Shown piece after piece: positions 1 through 6,366 of a DNA stretch of 8,925 nucleotides. The notes under the pieces were generated by a model. It saw only the letters and a program-made list of their open reading frames with translations. It was not told the origin of the DNA and ran no database searches. Positions within the stretch are counted from its first letter, which is position 1, and each line of letters starts with the position of its first letter. A program made the position numbers and the translations under genes. The stretch comes from Candidatus Gerdarchaeota archaeon (GTDB lineage Archaea; Asgardarchaeota; Heimdallarchaeia; JABLTI01), in NCBI GenBank assembly GCA_016840905.1, contig JAEORM010000141.1, forward strand, positions 1-8,925. Direction: 5' to 3'.

Positions 1-92
1 ATAGAATAATTCTCATCTTGTAAATCTAAAAGCATTTGAACAATCTTCTCATCAACTTTTCCTGTCTCATTCAACTGTTCTTCACACAACAA
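1..92 (-). CDS. Possible N-terminal fragment of an unknown protein, cut by the left edge
   Basis: A minus-strand frame is open from an in-frame TAG near 117 to the window edge. Its only start candidates are TTG codons at 92-90 and 89-87. The visible residues are hydrophilic and helix-like (for example EEQLNETGKVDEKIVQ and LLDLQDENY), which reads more like protein than random AT-rich sequence. A TATA-like stretch lies roughly 30 bases upstream of the first TTG. The same frame continues upstream of the TAG as SFIHKIENPF, so the whole stretch could instead be a decayed gene with a stop. I do not recognise the family. The rest of 93-269 shows no convincing gene. Confidence 0.2.
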   Translation of the reverse strand, partial: MLCEEQLNETGKVDEKIVQMLLDLQDENYS

Positions 93-272
93 AGTAAATT
101 CTGAACAATATTTTCTTATCTATACAAAAGGATTTTCTATTTTGTGAATAAAACTTATAGAAACTTACCCTAGAGAATTCTTAGTTCAGATTCAGGCTCC
201 TCCACCATTCCCATTTTTCAGCTTTTTACCGCTAAAACAAATAATGTCTTTTTAATATGGGTTTTATATTTG

Positions 273-500
273 GTGGAAAAACCAGAGTTGTTTTACTTGG
301 TTAATAAAATAGTTAAAATTGGCGTTTTTATTTTAGGTATTTTGAATTGTATTATTGGTGGTTTAACCTTTGGTTTAGGTGGCATACTTAATGGTGAGTT
401 AAGCCAAATTGCTACAATTTTTCTTATTATTATTGGTGCATTAGTTTGTGTATCTGGTGGTGTTATTTTCTTCTTTTGGGGTGGTCTAAAAGGAGAATAA
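273..500 (+). CDS. Small two-helix membrane protein, function unknown
   Basis: A protein of about 75 residues with no family I recognise. It starts with a short charged segment (VEKPELFYLVNKIVK). Two hydrophobic glycine-rich segments follow at roughly residues 16-37 and 46-69, and the protein ends in WGGLKGE, so it is probably a hairpin in the cell membrane. The start is uncertain: TTG at 270 and GTG at 273 are adjacent, there is no Shine-Dalgarno, and no strong TATA box sits at the distance expected for a leaderless transcript. The frame is open for some distance upstream without an ATG. The stop codon lies inside a terminator hairpin shared with the convergent protease gene. Composition and the clean membrane pattern favour a real gene, but no homology supports it. 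Confidence 0.5.
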   Translation: MEKPELFYLVNKIVKIGVFILGILNCIIGGLTFGLGGILNGELSQIATIFLIIIGALVCVSGGVIFFFWGGLKGE

Positions 501-516
501 CTCTCCTTCTTTTTTC
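490..516 (+). terminator. Hairpin plus T-run between convergent genes
   Basis: AAGGAGA (490-496) pairs with TCTCCTT (502-508) around a five-base loop. CTTTTTT follows at 509-515. The stem overlaps the stop codon of the small membrane gene and sits directly next to the stop of the minus-strand protease. It probably acts on the plus strand. The opposite strand has only a short A-rich equivalent. Confidence 0.6.
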
Positions 517-1500
517 TTATCTCTTTTTCTTAACAACTATTATACTCACTGTGCTAATAGCTGCAGCTCCTGTTACTGAACCTACTATTATTCCAATTTT
601 TTGTGAAGTAGTCAAACCAGTCAATAAAGGTATATTTTGTTGAAGGTAATTATTGTATAGTGAAAAATTTTCATTTAGATTATTGATTACTAATGGTCGA
701 GGATAATTATCAATATAACCAACTTCATCAAGTACAATATCTGCTATCTCAGGATCCTCCACAAATACTTCACTGTAGATTTTTTTAATTGTTGGCAAGG
801 AATGATCGTAAAGTTCATTCATAGAAACAATACTATCACTATTTGTATCCGCTGAGCTATTAGTTATGCTTAGTGACCAGAAATGTGATGAAATAGTTCC
901 CAAAAAAGGTTCTTCAGAAAACGGCCATTCTCCATCTTGGTCATCTGGCACAAATGCTATGGCTAATTCATTTGGTGCTACACTACCCATTGCATAGAAG
1001 CTATCTGTTGCTACATAATCTTCCAATGGTTCAATAAACTCCCCAGCATGGCAAGAATCAATTAAAAGGATTTTATAAGGAGTTGGTATGGCTAGAAATT
1101 CAGCATGAAACCAAGAATTGAAATCTAAGATATTTCTCAAACCCAAATATCCATGTGCAGAAAAGTAGAGAATTACTACATCGTTTTCATCAACCTTATC
1201 TTGTAAATCCGCTATTTTCGCTTGCAAACCTGGAATAGTCATTTCCCAATCGCCTAACAAATAAGAATACTCTGCATCTGACCAACCAATTTCATTTAAG
1301 GCTTGTTTGAATTCAATAGCGTTACAAGTATTTGCATCAGGATTTTCAGAATCAGTAGCAAATTGATCAAGTAAAAAGACATATTTTTTCACTTCTTTTG
1401 TTGGTCGTGAAATAGTAGGTATCATATTTATAGTGCTTATAAAAATAACAAAAATTAACATAACAATAGTATATTTTAGTGTTTTTTTAGTAACACTCAC
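517..1500 (-). CDS. Membrane-tethered caspase-fold cysteine peptidase (C14/metacaspase-like)
   Basis: Predicted cysteine protease whose catalytic domain lies outside the membrane. Numbering from the GTG at 1500 (327 residues): a hydrophobic segment at about 10-28, the first caspase-fold strand at 39-46 (KKYVFLLD), the catalytic histidine in YFSAHGY (H116), the catalytic cysteine in LLIDSCHAGEF (C150), and a second hydrophobic helix at about 301-323 followed by KKKR. Between the catalytic core and the C-terminus is a 12-residue EF-hand/dockerin-type loop, DTNSDSIVSMNE (218-229), with Asp, Asn, Asp and Glu at calcium positions 1, 3, 5 and 12. Type I metacaspases are calcium-dependent, though through different sites, so calcium control here is inference. 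The GTG start is preferred over TTG at 1506 because GGTG at 1508-1511 sits seven bases before it. The substrate is unknown. The gene is downstream of and co-directional with ycaO, but has its own promoter. Confidence 0.85.
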   Translation of the reverse strand: MSVTKKTLKYTIVMLIFVIFISTINMIPTISRPTKEVKKYVFLLDQFATDSENPDANTCNAIEFKQALNEIGWSDAEYSYLLGDWEMTIPGLQAKIADLQDKVDENDVVILYFSAHGYLGLRNILDFNSWFHAEFLAIPTPYKILLIDSCHAGEFIEPLEDYVATDSFYAMGSVAPNELAIAFVPDDQDGEWPFSEEPFLGTISSHFWSLSITNSSADTNSDSIVSMNELYDHSLPTIKKIYSEVFVEDPEIADIVLDEVGYIDNYPRPLVINNLNENFSLYNNYLQQNIPLLTGLTTSQKIGIIVGSVTGAAAISTVSIIVVKKKR

Positions 1501-1507
1501 TAACAAC

Positions 1508-1543
1508 CACCTTATTATTAAGTGGAGTATTTTTCACTTTAAA
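1508..1543 (-). promoter_or_regulatory. TATA box and ribosome binding site of the caspase-like gene
   Basis: On the minus strand, TTTAAA at 1543-1538 is a TATA-like element that predicts a start near 1513. AAGGTGG (1513-1507) follows and serves as a ribosome binding site for the GTG at 1500. The untranslated leader would be only about 13 bases. Confidence 0.5.
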
Positions 1544-1603
1544 CACTAATTATCAATCTGATTTTCTCACCTATTTTACATTATTTTTTTAAATATAAAA
1601 TAG

Positions 1604-1623
1604 AAAAAATAATTACTAAAAAA
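1604..1623 (-). terminator. T-run terminator after ycaO
   Basis: Two six-base T-runs on the minus strand (1623-1618 and 1609-1604) lie within 30 bases of the ycaO stop. No hairpin is visible. Archaeal RNA polymerase can terminate at U-tracts alone, so this is plausible. Further T-rich sequence continues to about 1585. Confidence 0.4.
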
Positions 1624-1629
1624 TTAATT

Positions 1630-3423
1630 CTATAAAAAGAAGCTCCTAACAACCTTATGTAAAGTTTGTCGATATTTCTTTTCACAATTTTTTTCACAAG
1701 GTTTATCGCACCAGTTGTTATAGGGATTGTTGGGTTGATCAACAAGATAGCGATAACAACCTAACATTTTCTTGTAATGATCTTTCAAAATAGGTACAAA
1801 TTCTTCATTTTTTGTTTTCAAGAAATATCTGGTTAGTAATTGTAAATATTTGTAATCTCTTCCTATTTTTCCATGAAAGGCTTTTGCATTGTTACCAGCT
1901 AAATATTCAAATTTATCATATTCACCTTTTTTGAAGTAAATTGAGGATAATAATAAACGAGCATCTTTGGCACTATTCAATTCATTGCTTTTATTTCCTA
2001 ATGTTTTATCTCCCATGTTAAGATATGTTGATAGTATATTCTCTTCCAATACATCTAAATCTTGCTCAGTTGTAATAGCAAATTCATTGGTGTATTTTTG
2101 TTTTGCCGTATCATTTTCTACACCATATAGCACCATATTTTTCAATGTAGTAAAGTCATAATTTTTGTAATTAAGTGTGTCTGAGAAACCTGGCATAATA
2201 ACTCGTACAGTTGGAAATTGTATTGTTGAATGTGTATGTTCGATTATAATAAAATCAGTGTTTAATTTCAAGCAAATTCCTTTTATTTGCTCTATGTAAT
2301 CTAAAAAATCATTACTTGTTTTAAAAATTGGACAAGATCTTTTTTCACCTTCCAATAAAAAGTTTTTATCTCCTCCATAACGCGATCTTCTTGTTAAGCC
2401 AGAATAAGAGGTAACATCAATATCGATTTTTTTGTCAATAACTTGTAATAAATTTTCCAAATATTTGGTTTGTTCTTCTAAGGAATGCTTAAATGTTCCT
2501 CCAGCTATTCTTTCTGTAATACATCTTTTGATTGCTTCATTAATATCAAATGATGAACCATTACTAATTTTAATATGTTCAAATTTATAACAAAGAGATT
2601 TTTTATCTGTCATATTGGTATTAACAAACACTACTCCCACCGCAGGTAATAAGTCATTCATAGTAAAATCCTTTATCAAAATATTAATACCATTTTTTTC
2701 ATAATAACTGATCATTTTTTGAATTATTTTATCTTTTATTGTAGCAGAATCAATTGTTGGAACAATTAATTTGTTCCTAAAAACGACTATTTTACTATAT
2801 CGTTCAAAAATCTCACAAGAGGCTTGAACAATTGCTTCCTCTAAAGTATTGCCTGAGGCAAGTCCATTTGAACCGTTAATATTTTTAATTAATAACAAAG
2901 GAATTTTTATTTTCTTATTTTTCAACAATGAAAATCCATCGACCCAATGGTGAGCTATGTCCAATTGTTTTAGTTCTTCTAACTCTTTTTCATTATACTT
3001 GATAATTGAATTTTTGAATAAATCTTCAATAGGTAAGTAATCCTTTAATTCATCTTGATGGGCATAAACATATCCTGGTAGATGTTTTCCATAATTAAAA
3101 TCAATTATATTCTGATCTGATATTTGTCCATATTTGGGATAAAAGTATTTGAATAAGAAATCAGCAGAAAATCTTTCAGTCATTTCAGCTAGAGCTGAAG
3201 CGATTGATTGTTTTTTTGTTGATCCTTTACCCGAAGCTGAAATATTTAATTCAGGAATTTCAACTTTGCAACTGTAACAATATATTCTGGGATTTTTTAT
3301 CGGTTTGTTAAGTGATAATTTCAATCCTAACTTATCAAATGCTGTTTGAATTTGATTAATTGTTGTTCTGTACGGTTGACATTTTAGCGTGTCTTTTCTT
3401 ATTAGAGCGTTTTCTAAAATCAT
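1630..3423 (-). CDS. ycaO: YcaO-family ATP-dependent enzyme, E. coli YcaO type, with cysteine-rich tail
   Basis: YcaO proteins use ATP to activate backbone amides, for example in azoline or thioamide formation. E. coli YcaO has been linked genetically to beta-methylthiolation of ribosomal protein S12. This 597-residue protein resembles E. coli YcaO along its length. The ATP/Mg motifs are GKGSTKKQS (65-73), then S76, E80 and E83 of the SxxxExxE pattern, and SNGLASGNT with N192, E196, E204, E207 and R208, matching the spacing of N187, E191, E199, E202 and R203 in E. coli. VRVIMPGFSD (406-415) is another shared block. From about 450 on, a helical region is similar in position to the E. coli C-terminal domain. 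It ends in WCDKPCEKNC, a CX3CX3C cluster (C572, C576, C580) that I do not recall from E. coli YcaO. GGAG at 3434-3431 is seven bases before the ATG. No TfuA, precursor peptide or dehydrogenase gene lies nearby, so the substrate is unknown. Confidence 0.85.
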   Translation of the reverse strand: MILENALIRKDTLKCQPYRTTINQIQTAFDKLGLKLSLNKPIKNPRIYCYSCKVEIPELNISASGKGSTKKQSIASALAEMTERFSADFLFKYFYPKYGQISDQNIIDFNYGKHLPGYVYAHQDELKDYLPIEDLFKNSIIKYNEKELEELKQLDIAHHWVDGFSLLKNKKIKIPLLLIKNINGSNGLASGNTLEEAIVQASCEIFERYSKIVVFRNKLIVPTIDSATIKDKIIQKMISYYEKNGINILIKDFTMNDLLPAVGVVFVNTNMTDKKSLCYKFEHIKISNGSSFDINEAIKRCITERIAGGTFKHSLEEQTKYLENLLQVIDKKIDIDVTSYSGLTRRSRYGGDKNFLLEGEKRSCPIFKTSNDFLDYIEQIKGICLKLNTDFIIIEHTHSTIQFPTVRVIMPGFSDTLNYKNYDFTTLKNMVLYGVENDTAKQKYTNEFAITTEQDLDVLEENILSTYLNMGDKTLGNKSNELNSAKDARLLLSSIYFKKGEYDKFEYLAGNNAKAFHGKIGRDYKYLQLLTRYFLKTKNEEFVPILKDHYKKMLGCYRYLVDQPNNPYNNWCDKPCEKNCEKKYRQTLHKVVRSFFL

Positions 3424-3473
3424 TGGTGGTCTCCAATAGAAAATCTTGAATCACCTTTAAAAAGAACACATAC

Positions 3474-3501
3474 TTCACACTAAACTATTTTTTTGTGTAA
3501 A
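3474..3501. promoter_or_regulatory. Imperfect inverted repeat in the ycaO upstream region, possible second NikR site
   Basis: TTCACAC (3474-3480), 14 bases, then GTGTAAA (3495-3501). The arms match as an inverted repeat at six of seven positions. The geometry and the core ACAC/GTGT resemble the better repeat at 3586-3612 in front of the nickel transporter gene. It lies 51-78 bases upstream of the ycaO ATG, and candidate TATA elements of the ycaO promoter lie around it. Binding by NikR is inference. Confidence 0.35.
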
Positions 3502-3575
3502 ATAGCTCTAATTTAAGTCCATTAATAAAGAATTATTCTTTCTTACTGAGCTCTTTCTAATTAGTCATCTAAAAA

Positions 3576-3583
3576 TTTAAATA
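3576..3583 (+). promoter_or_regulatory. TATA box of the nickel transporter gene
   Basis: TTTAAATA is a near-ideal archaeal TATA box. It predicts transcription starting near 3604-3608, inside the inverted repeat at 3586-3612. The leader would be about 50 bases long and contains GAAAGGAG (3638-3645), ten bases before the ATG, as a strong ribosome binding site. Confidence 0.65.
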
Positions 3584-3585
3584 AA

Positions 3586-3612
3586 GTAACACGTTTTTTA
3601 AAAAGGTGTTAT
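3586..3612. promoter_or_regulatory. Probable NikR operator in front of the nickel transporter gene
   Basis: GTAACAC (3586-3592), 13 bases, then GTGTTAT (3606-3612). The arms are inverted repeats at six of seven positions, and the spacer itself is near-symmetric (six T followed by five A). The repeat starts three bases after the TATA box and covers the predicted transcription start, the classic place for an archaeal repressor. From memory, NikR sites of some delta-proteobacteria and archaea use GTGTTAC/GTAACAC half-sites about 13-14 bases apart, although in the opposite relative order. The nikR gene is next to the target gene. Confidence 0.6.
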
Positions 3613-3655
3613 CAATCACTCTCATTTAGAGATTAAAGAAAGGAGAAAAAACAAA

Positions 3656-4705
3656 ATGCATATGCCAGATGGAGTCCTACCTTTAACCCACGCAATTGTT
3701 TATTTAGCAATCTCAGGCGTTATAATTCTAATAGCAATATGGCAAAGTAGAAAAAGTCTCACTTTGAAACAGATACCTGTTGTGGGTGTTTTAGCTGCAG
3801 GTCTTTTTGCTGCACAAATGTTTAACTTCCCTGTACCATTTGGTTCAAGTGGTCATCTCATTGGAACTGCTTTAGCAACTGTTCTAGTAGGTCCTTGGGT
3901 TGGTATTTTAATTATTACAGCTATTTTAATTGTTCAATCGTTCTTTGGAGATGGAGGATTTTTGGCTTTAGGTGCCAATGATTTTAATATGGCCATAATA
4001 GGTGCTTTTACAGTTGTAGCAATATTTTATTTAATACCACAAAAATGGCGTGAGAAAAGATTTGCTTATGCAGGTTTTGCTGCAGGGGCTGCATTCATCT
4101 CAACGATTCTCATGTCACTTACAGCATCAACTGAATTAGCTATTGCTCAGACTGGACCACCAACATTAATTTATGGCTGGATGGTTGGATTGCATGCAAT
4201 AATAGGTTTGGCTGAAGCAGCTATTACCTTTGCTGTGGTAAGTTTTGTTTTCTTGGCAGAGCCAAGTTTATTGAAAGCTGCTGAAGATTCACTTTTCATG
4301 AAAAAAATCGATCAAGAGGAACAAATACCCACCTATCGATTTCCTGTTTTAGCAACAGTAAGTTCTGTAATTGTTTTTGGCATTATGGCTCTTTTTGGGA
4401 TTATTGCTAGTGAAAACCCCGATGGTTTAGAACGAACCTTTGAATTTCTTCAAGATGCAGGTTATACTATTGGAGAAGCAGAATCAGGTTTGTTTGGATT
4501 TCCTGAAGGCCTAGGTTGGGCTATTTTACAAATGGCAATTGTTATGGTGATAATCTTAGGAGCAATCTTGTTAATCAATTTCATAATTTTCAGAATTAAA
4601 AAGCGAAATTATTTGAAAACTCATCCAACAATAGATGAACAAGTAAATGAAGATGAAAAAATAACGCTCATTGATAATTCTACAATAGAAATTGGGAATA
4701 CCTAA
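3656..4705 (+). CDS. Nickel/cobalt ECF transporter S-component, CbiM/NikM fused to a PDGLE (CbiN/NikN-like) domain
   Basis: Integral membrane substrate-binding component for uptake of nickel or cobalt, 349 residues. The N-terminus MHMPDG is the family hallmark: after translation the N-terminal amine and His2 form the metal site. His67 in GSSGHLIGT falls exactly where the NikM2 structure places its third Ni ligand residue. The CbiM core with about six helices covers roughly 1-205. After a linker comes a hydrophobic helix (about 230-250), the NPDGLER signature (254-260), an external loop and a last helix (about 287-312), which is the CbiN/NikN-like PDGLE module. It ends in a hydrophilic acidic tail. 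No cbiQ (T-component) or cbiO (ATPase) gene is in the window. CbiMN pairs from bacteria retain some transport without them, so it may work alone or use distant partners. The facing nikR and the operator argue for nickel over cobalt. Confidence 0.9.
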   Translation: MHMPDGVLPLTHAIVYLAISGVIILIAIWQSRKSLTLKQIPVVGVLAAGLFAAQMFNFPVPFGSSGHLIGTALATVLVGPWVGILIITAILIVQSFFGDGGFLALGANDFNMAIIGAFTVVAIFYLIPQKWREKRFAYAGFAAGAAFISTILMSLTASTELAIAQTGPPTLIYGWMVGLHAIIGLAEAAITFAVVSFVFLAEPSLLKAAEDSLFMKKIDQEEQIPTYRFPVLATVSSVIVFGIMALFGIIASENPDGLERTFEFLQDAGYTIGEAESGLFGFPEGLGWAILQMAIVMVIILGAILLINFIIFRIKKRNYLKTHPTIDEQVNEDEKITLIDNSTIEIGNT

Positions 4706-4719
4706 AAAAAGGTAAAATT

Positions 4720-4735
4720 TCCCTCTCTTTTTTAT
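4720..4735 (+). terminator. Pyrimidine/T-run terminator after the transporter gene
   Basis: CCCTCTC followed by six T (4728-4733), 15-28 bases past the stop codon. An A-run at 4704-4710 could pair weakly with it. It lies in the 56-base gap between the convergent transporter and nikR genes. Confidence 0.35.
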
Positions 4736-4761
4736 CAAATAATTATTGGTAATTTTAATGT

Positions 4762-5190
4762 TTAATCAGCTGGTATAAGATAGAGTTGACCTTTTAGTAC
4801 TCCCTTTAGAGCAAGAATACTATCAGCTAATTTTTTCACTACTTGTTGTTTTCCACGTAGAAAGATTGTTTCCAAACAAAGTTCATGGGTAATGTGAGCA
4901 TGCATAGTGGAGATAATTAAATCCTCAAAATTGTGCTGAATTTCAATTAATTTGAGTGTACAATCAAAAGTATGGTGATCAAAAACATAAGTCAAAGAAC
5001 CAACGACAATAGAATGTGGATCAGCAAGGAGAGTTTCCTCATCAAGTTTTTCACGAATTAAATAACGAATACCTTCGCTACGATTGGGAAATTTCTTCTC
5101 TTCAAGCCAAGTATCAAATTCAGCTAATAACGAGGGATCAAGAGAAATGCCTGTTCTAGTTACAACGTCCTTACCAACATTATTTGACAT
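4762..5190 (-). CDS. nikR: Nickel-responsive transcriptional regulator NikR
   Basis: NikR is a tetrameric repressor that binds DNA when loaded with nickel, shutting off nickel uptake. The 142-residue protein has the expected two parts. The N-terminal ribbon-helix-helix spans about residues 10-50 (RTGISLDPSLLAEFD, then PNRSEGIRYLIREKL). The C-terminal ACT-like metal domain follows. All four high-affinity Ni ligands are present with the E. coli spacing shifted by ten: H86 (IQH), H97 and H99 (HAHI), and C105 (LCLE) for E. coli H76, H87, H89 and C95. KGVLKGQL near the end is the usual family ending. GAGG (5202-5199) lies eight bases before the ATG. The gene converges on the nickel transporter gene, its likely target. 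Confidence 0.95.
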   Translation of the reverse strand: MSNNVGKDVVTRTGISLDPSLLAEFDTWLEEKKFPNRSEGIRYLIREKLDEETLLADPHSIVVGSLTYVFDHHTFDCTLKLIEIQHNFEDLIISTMHAHITHELCLETIFLRGKQQVVKKLADSILALKGVLKGQLYLIPAD

Positions 5191-5210
5191 AAAATAGACC
5201 TCAATTAATT

Positions 5211-5240
5211 TAGTACTTACTAGAAATTCGTTATAATTAA
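5211..5240 (-). promoter_or_regulatory. nikR promoter with a small inverted repeat
   Basis: On the minus strand, TTAATTATAACG (5240-5229) holds a TATA-like element that predicts a start near 5208. Between it and the start lies TAGTA-AG-TACTA (5222-5211), a perfect five-base inverted repeat with a two-base spacer. It does not match the repeat before the transporter gene. It may be an operator for another factor or chance in AT-rich DNA. Confidence 0.4.
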
Positions 5241-5325
5241 TAGTTTATTATTAAAATGGAGTAAAATTCAGAAATAAAAATTATCGAACAGGATTCATGA
5301 TTGATGTAAAAGATTCAGCTACCAC

Positions 5326-6018
5326 TTAGAAGTAACAACCACCACGATCTCGACCATCAGTATAAGTGGTATTAAGATAGCTAATGAGATCAACCATTAA
5401 GGAATAAGCTTCAGCGTCATAAAAATGCTCAGGACGAGGATAATCATCAACCATGCAAGGAACACAAACATCCCAATGAACATGGGCATATTGATTAATT
5501 TTCAAAAAATAACCAACCAAATCCCCTTTCTCAACCCAATCACCAATGCTAACATTTAACCAAGAACCTTGGAGCTCCCAGTCACTGGTCTTATTTGTAA
5601 AGGGTTCAAAACAATAAGTGATAGAAACAGTCTCGTTAAAACGAATGCCAATATTGATAATATAAATATTAACACTAGAAGGATCTTCACCAACTAACCA
5701 ATCAATGCGTTCAACATAACCTGGAGCACAAGCAATAACAGGAGACAGATTATTGAAGAAGAAATCACCTGCATAATATTGCAAACCACTTTCTTCGCAA
5801 GGATGGTTAGGATGGTACTCGCAATGGAAGAAAAGATCATCGACATCAACTTTATTGACAAAAATAACCCCCATATAATTAAGGTTGGAATCATCATATC
5901 TTCCACCAGAGGAAAAAGTACGATTATTATTGAGGAATATACTAACAATAACAAAGGAACCAAAAATGATTATTATAGTAGAAACAACAGCAATGATGAT
6001 TTTACCACGCTTTTTCAT
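5326..6018 (-). CDS. Membrane-anchored M23/LytM-like protein with a degenerate metal site
   Basis: Numbering from the ATG at 6018 (230 residues): a basic start (MKKRGK) and a signal anchor at about 6-29, then an extracellular domain with the M23 beta-sheet pattern. YYAGDFFF (81-88) matches the HxxxD region, but the usual His is Tyr81 while Asp85 remains. SPVIACAPGYVERIDW (92-107) is the AxxxGxV block, VSIGDWVEKGDLVGYF (156-171) the GxxVxxGxxIG block, and HVHWDV (179-184) the HxH motif. The second catalytic His, usually Y-x-H, is Phe137 in TYCF. The fold is therefore likely but normal M23 zinc peptidase chemistry is doubtful. Seven cysteines in the extracellular part, including CVPC (185-188), suggest disulfides or another metal site. 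Five N-x-S/T sequons are present. Archaea mostly lack murein, so the ligand is unknown. A GTG at 6105 would give 259 residues, but only the ATG at 6018 has a TATA element at the leaderless distance. Confidence 0.75.
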   Translation of the reverse strand: MKKRGKIIIAVVSTIIIIFGSFVIVSIFLNNNRTFSSGGRYDDSNLNYMGVIFVNKVDVDDLFFHCEYHPNHPCEESGLQYYAGDFFFNNLSPVIACAPGYVERIDWLVGEDPSSVNIYIINIGIRFNETVSITYCFEPFTNKTSDWELQGSWLNVSIGDWVEKGDLVGYFLKINQYAHVHWDVCVPCMVDDYPRPEHFYDAEAYSLMVDLISYLNTTYTDGRDRGGCYF

Positions 6019-6040
6019 ATAGGAGGGAGTAACAAACACA

Positions 6041-6048
6041 TTAAAATA
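6041..6048 (-). promoter_or_regulatory. TATA box of the M23-like gene, apparently leaderless
   Basis: TATTTTAA on the minus strand (6048-6041) is centred about 27 bases before the ATG at 6018, so transcription would start at the start codon itself. No Shine-Dalgarno precedes this ATG. This spacing is the main reason for choosing this start. Confidence 0.5.
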
Positions 6049-6116
6049 TCTTTTTCTTAGATAGGCAAAAATAGTGAAAGAAGATAGTAGAACAAGTAAC
6101 CACACAAAACGAAAGA

Positions 6117-6126
6117 TTCATAAAAG
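6117..6126 (+). promoter_or_regulatory. Possible tRNA promoter
   Basis: TTCATAAAAG is the only TATA-like element before the tRNA. It would give a start near 6146-6150 and a short 5' leader to be removed by RNase P. The sequence from 6127 to 6163 is almost entirely purine. Confidence 0.3.
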
Positions 6127-6163
6127 AAAAAAGAAGGAAGAAAGAATAACAAAAAGAAAAAAT

Positions 6164-6240
6164 GGGCTGGTAGATCAGACTGGAAGATCGCCTCCTTGGC
6201 ATGGAGGAGGCCCTGAGTTCAAATCTCAGCCAGTCCACCA
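6164..6240 (+). tRNA. tRNA-Ala, anticodon GGC, with encoded CCA
   Basis: A complete cloverleaf. The acceptor stem is GGGCTGG (6164-6170) with CCAGTCC (6230-6236). The D-arm is GATC/GATC (6173-6176, 6186-6189). The anticodon stem is CCTCC/GGAGG (6191-6195, 6203-6207) around the loop TTGGCAT, giving anticodon GGC at 6198-6200 for GCC/GCU alanine codons. The variable loop is AGGCC. The T-arm is CTGAG/CTCAG (6213-6217, 6225-6229) with loop TTCAAAT. The third acceptor pair is G6166-T6234, the G3-U70 wobble that is the major identity element for alanyl-tRNA synthetase, and the discriminator is A. The 3' CCA is encoded (6238-6240). No intron is seen, and a short T-rich stretch follows. Confidence 0.97.
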
Positions 6241-6334
6241 CTTTCTTATCATTTCTTTTCATTTAATACTGTAGTTTTGTCATAAAATTATTTTTTAATC
6301 CTAAGAACTATAAAACACAAAAGGATTATGTATA

Positions 6335-6342
6335 CTTATAAT
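6335..6342 (+). promoter_or_regulatory. TATA box for the leaderless membrane-zinc-ribbon gene
   Basis: CTTATAAT is centred about 28 bases before the ATG at 6367, so the transcript should begin at or next to the start codon. GAAGG at 6351-6355 is a weak Shine-Dalgarno alternative. Confidence 0.5.
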
Positions 6343-6366
6343 TACTAATAGAAGGTTTCTCTAAAT

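Noticed and set aside
446..643. A 65-codon plus-strand ORF overlapping the small membrane gene and the protease gene
   Set aside because: It runs through the terminator hairpin and into the C-terminal coding part of the protease on the other strand, with no ribosome binding site.
5779..6060. A 93-codon plus-strand ORF and an 89-codon minus-strand ORF over the M23-like gene
   Set aside because: Both are frame shadows of the M23-like gene, which has motifs, a signal anchor and sequons.
6127..6163. Nearly pure purine tract before the tRNA, considered as a structural or regulatory element
   Set aside because: No repeat unit or mirror symmetry is apparent, and AT-rich archaeal intergenic DNA often has such tracts.
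6041..6274. ORFs on both strands across the tRNA
   Set aside because: They translate the tRNA and the purine-rich stretch before it. The low-complexity Lys/Arg or Phe/Ser runs are what such DNA gives by chance.
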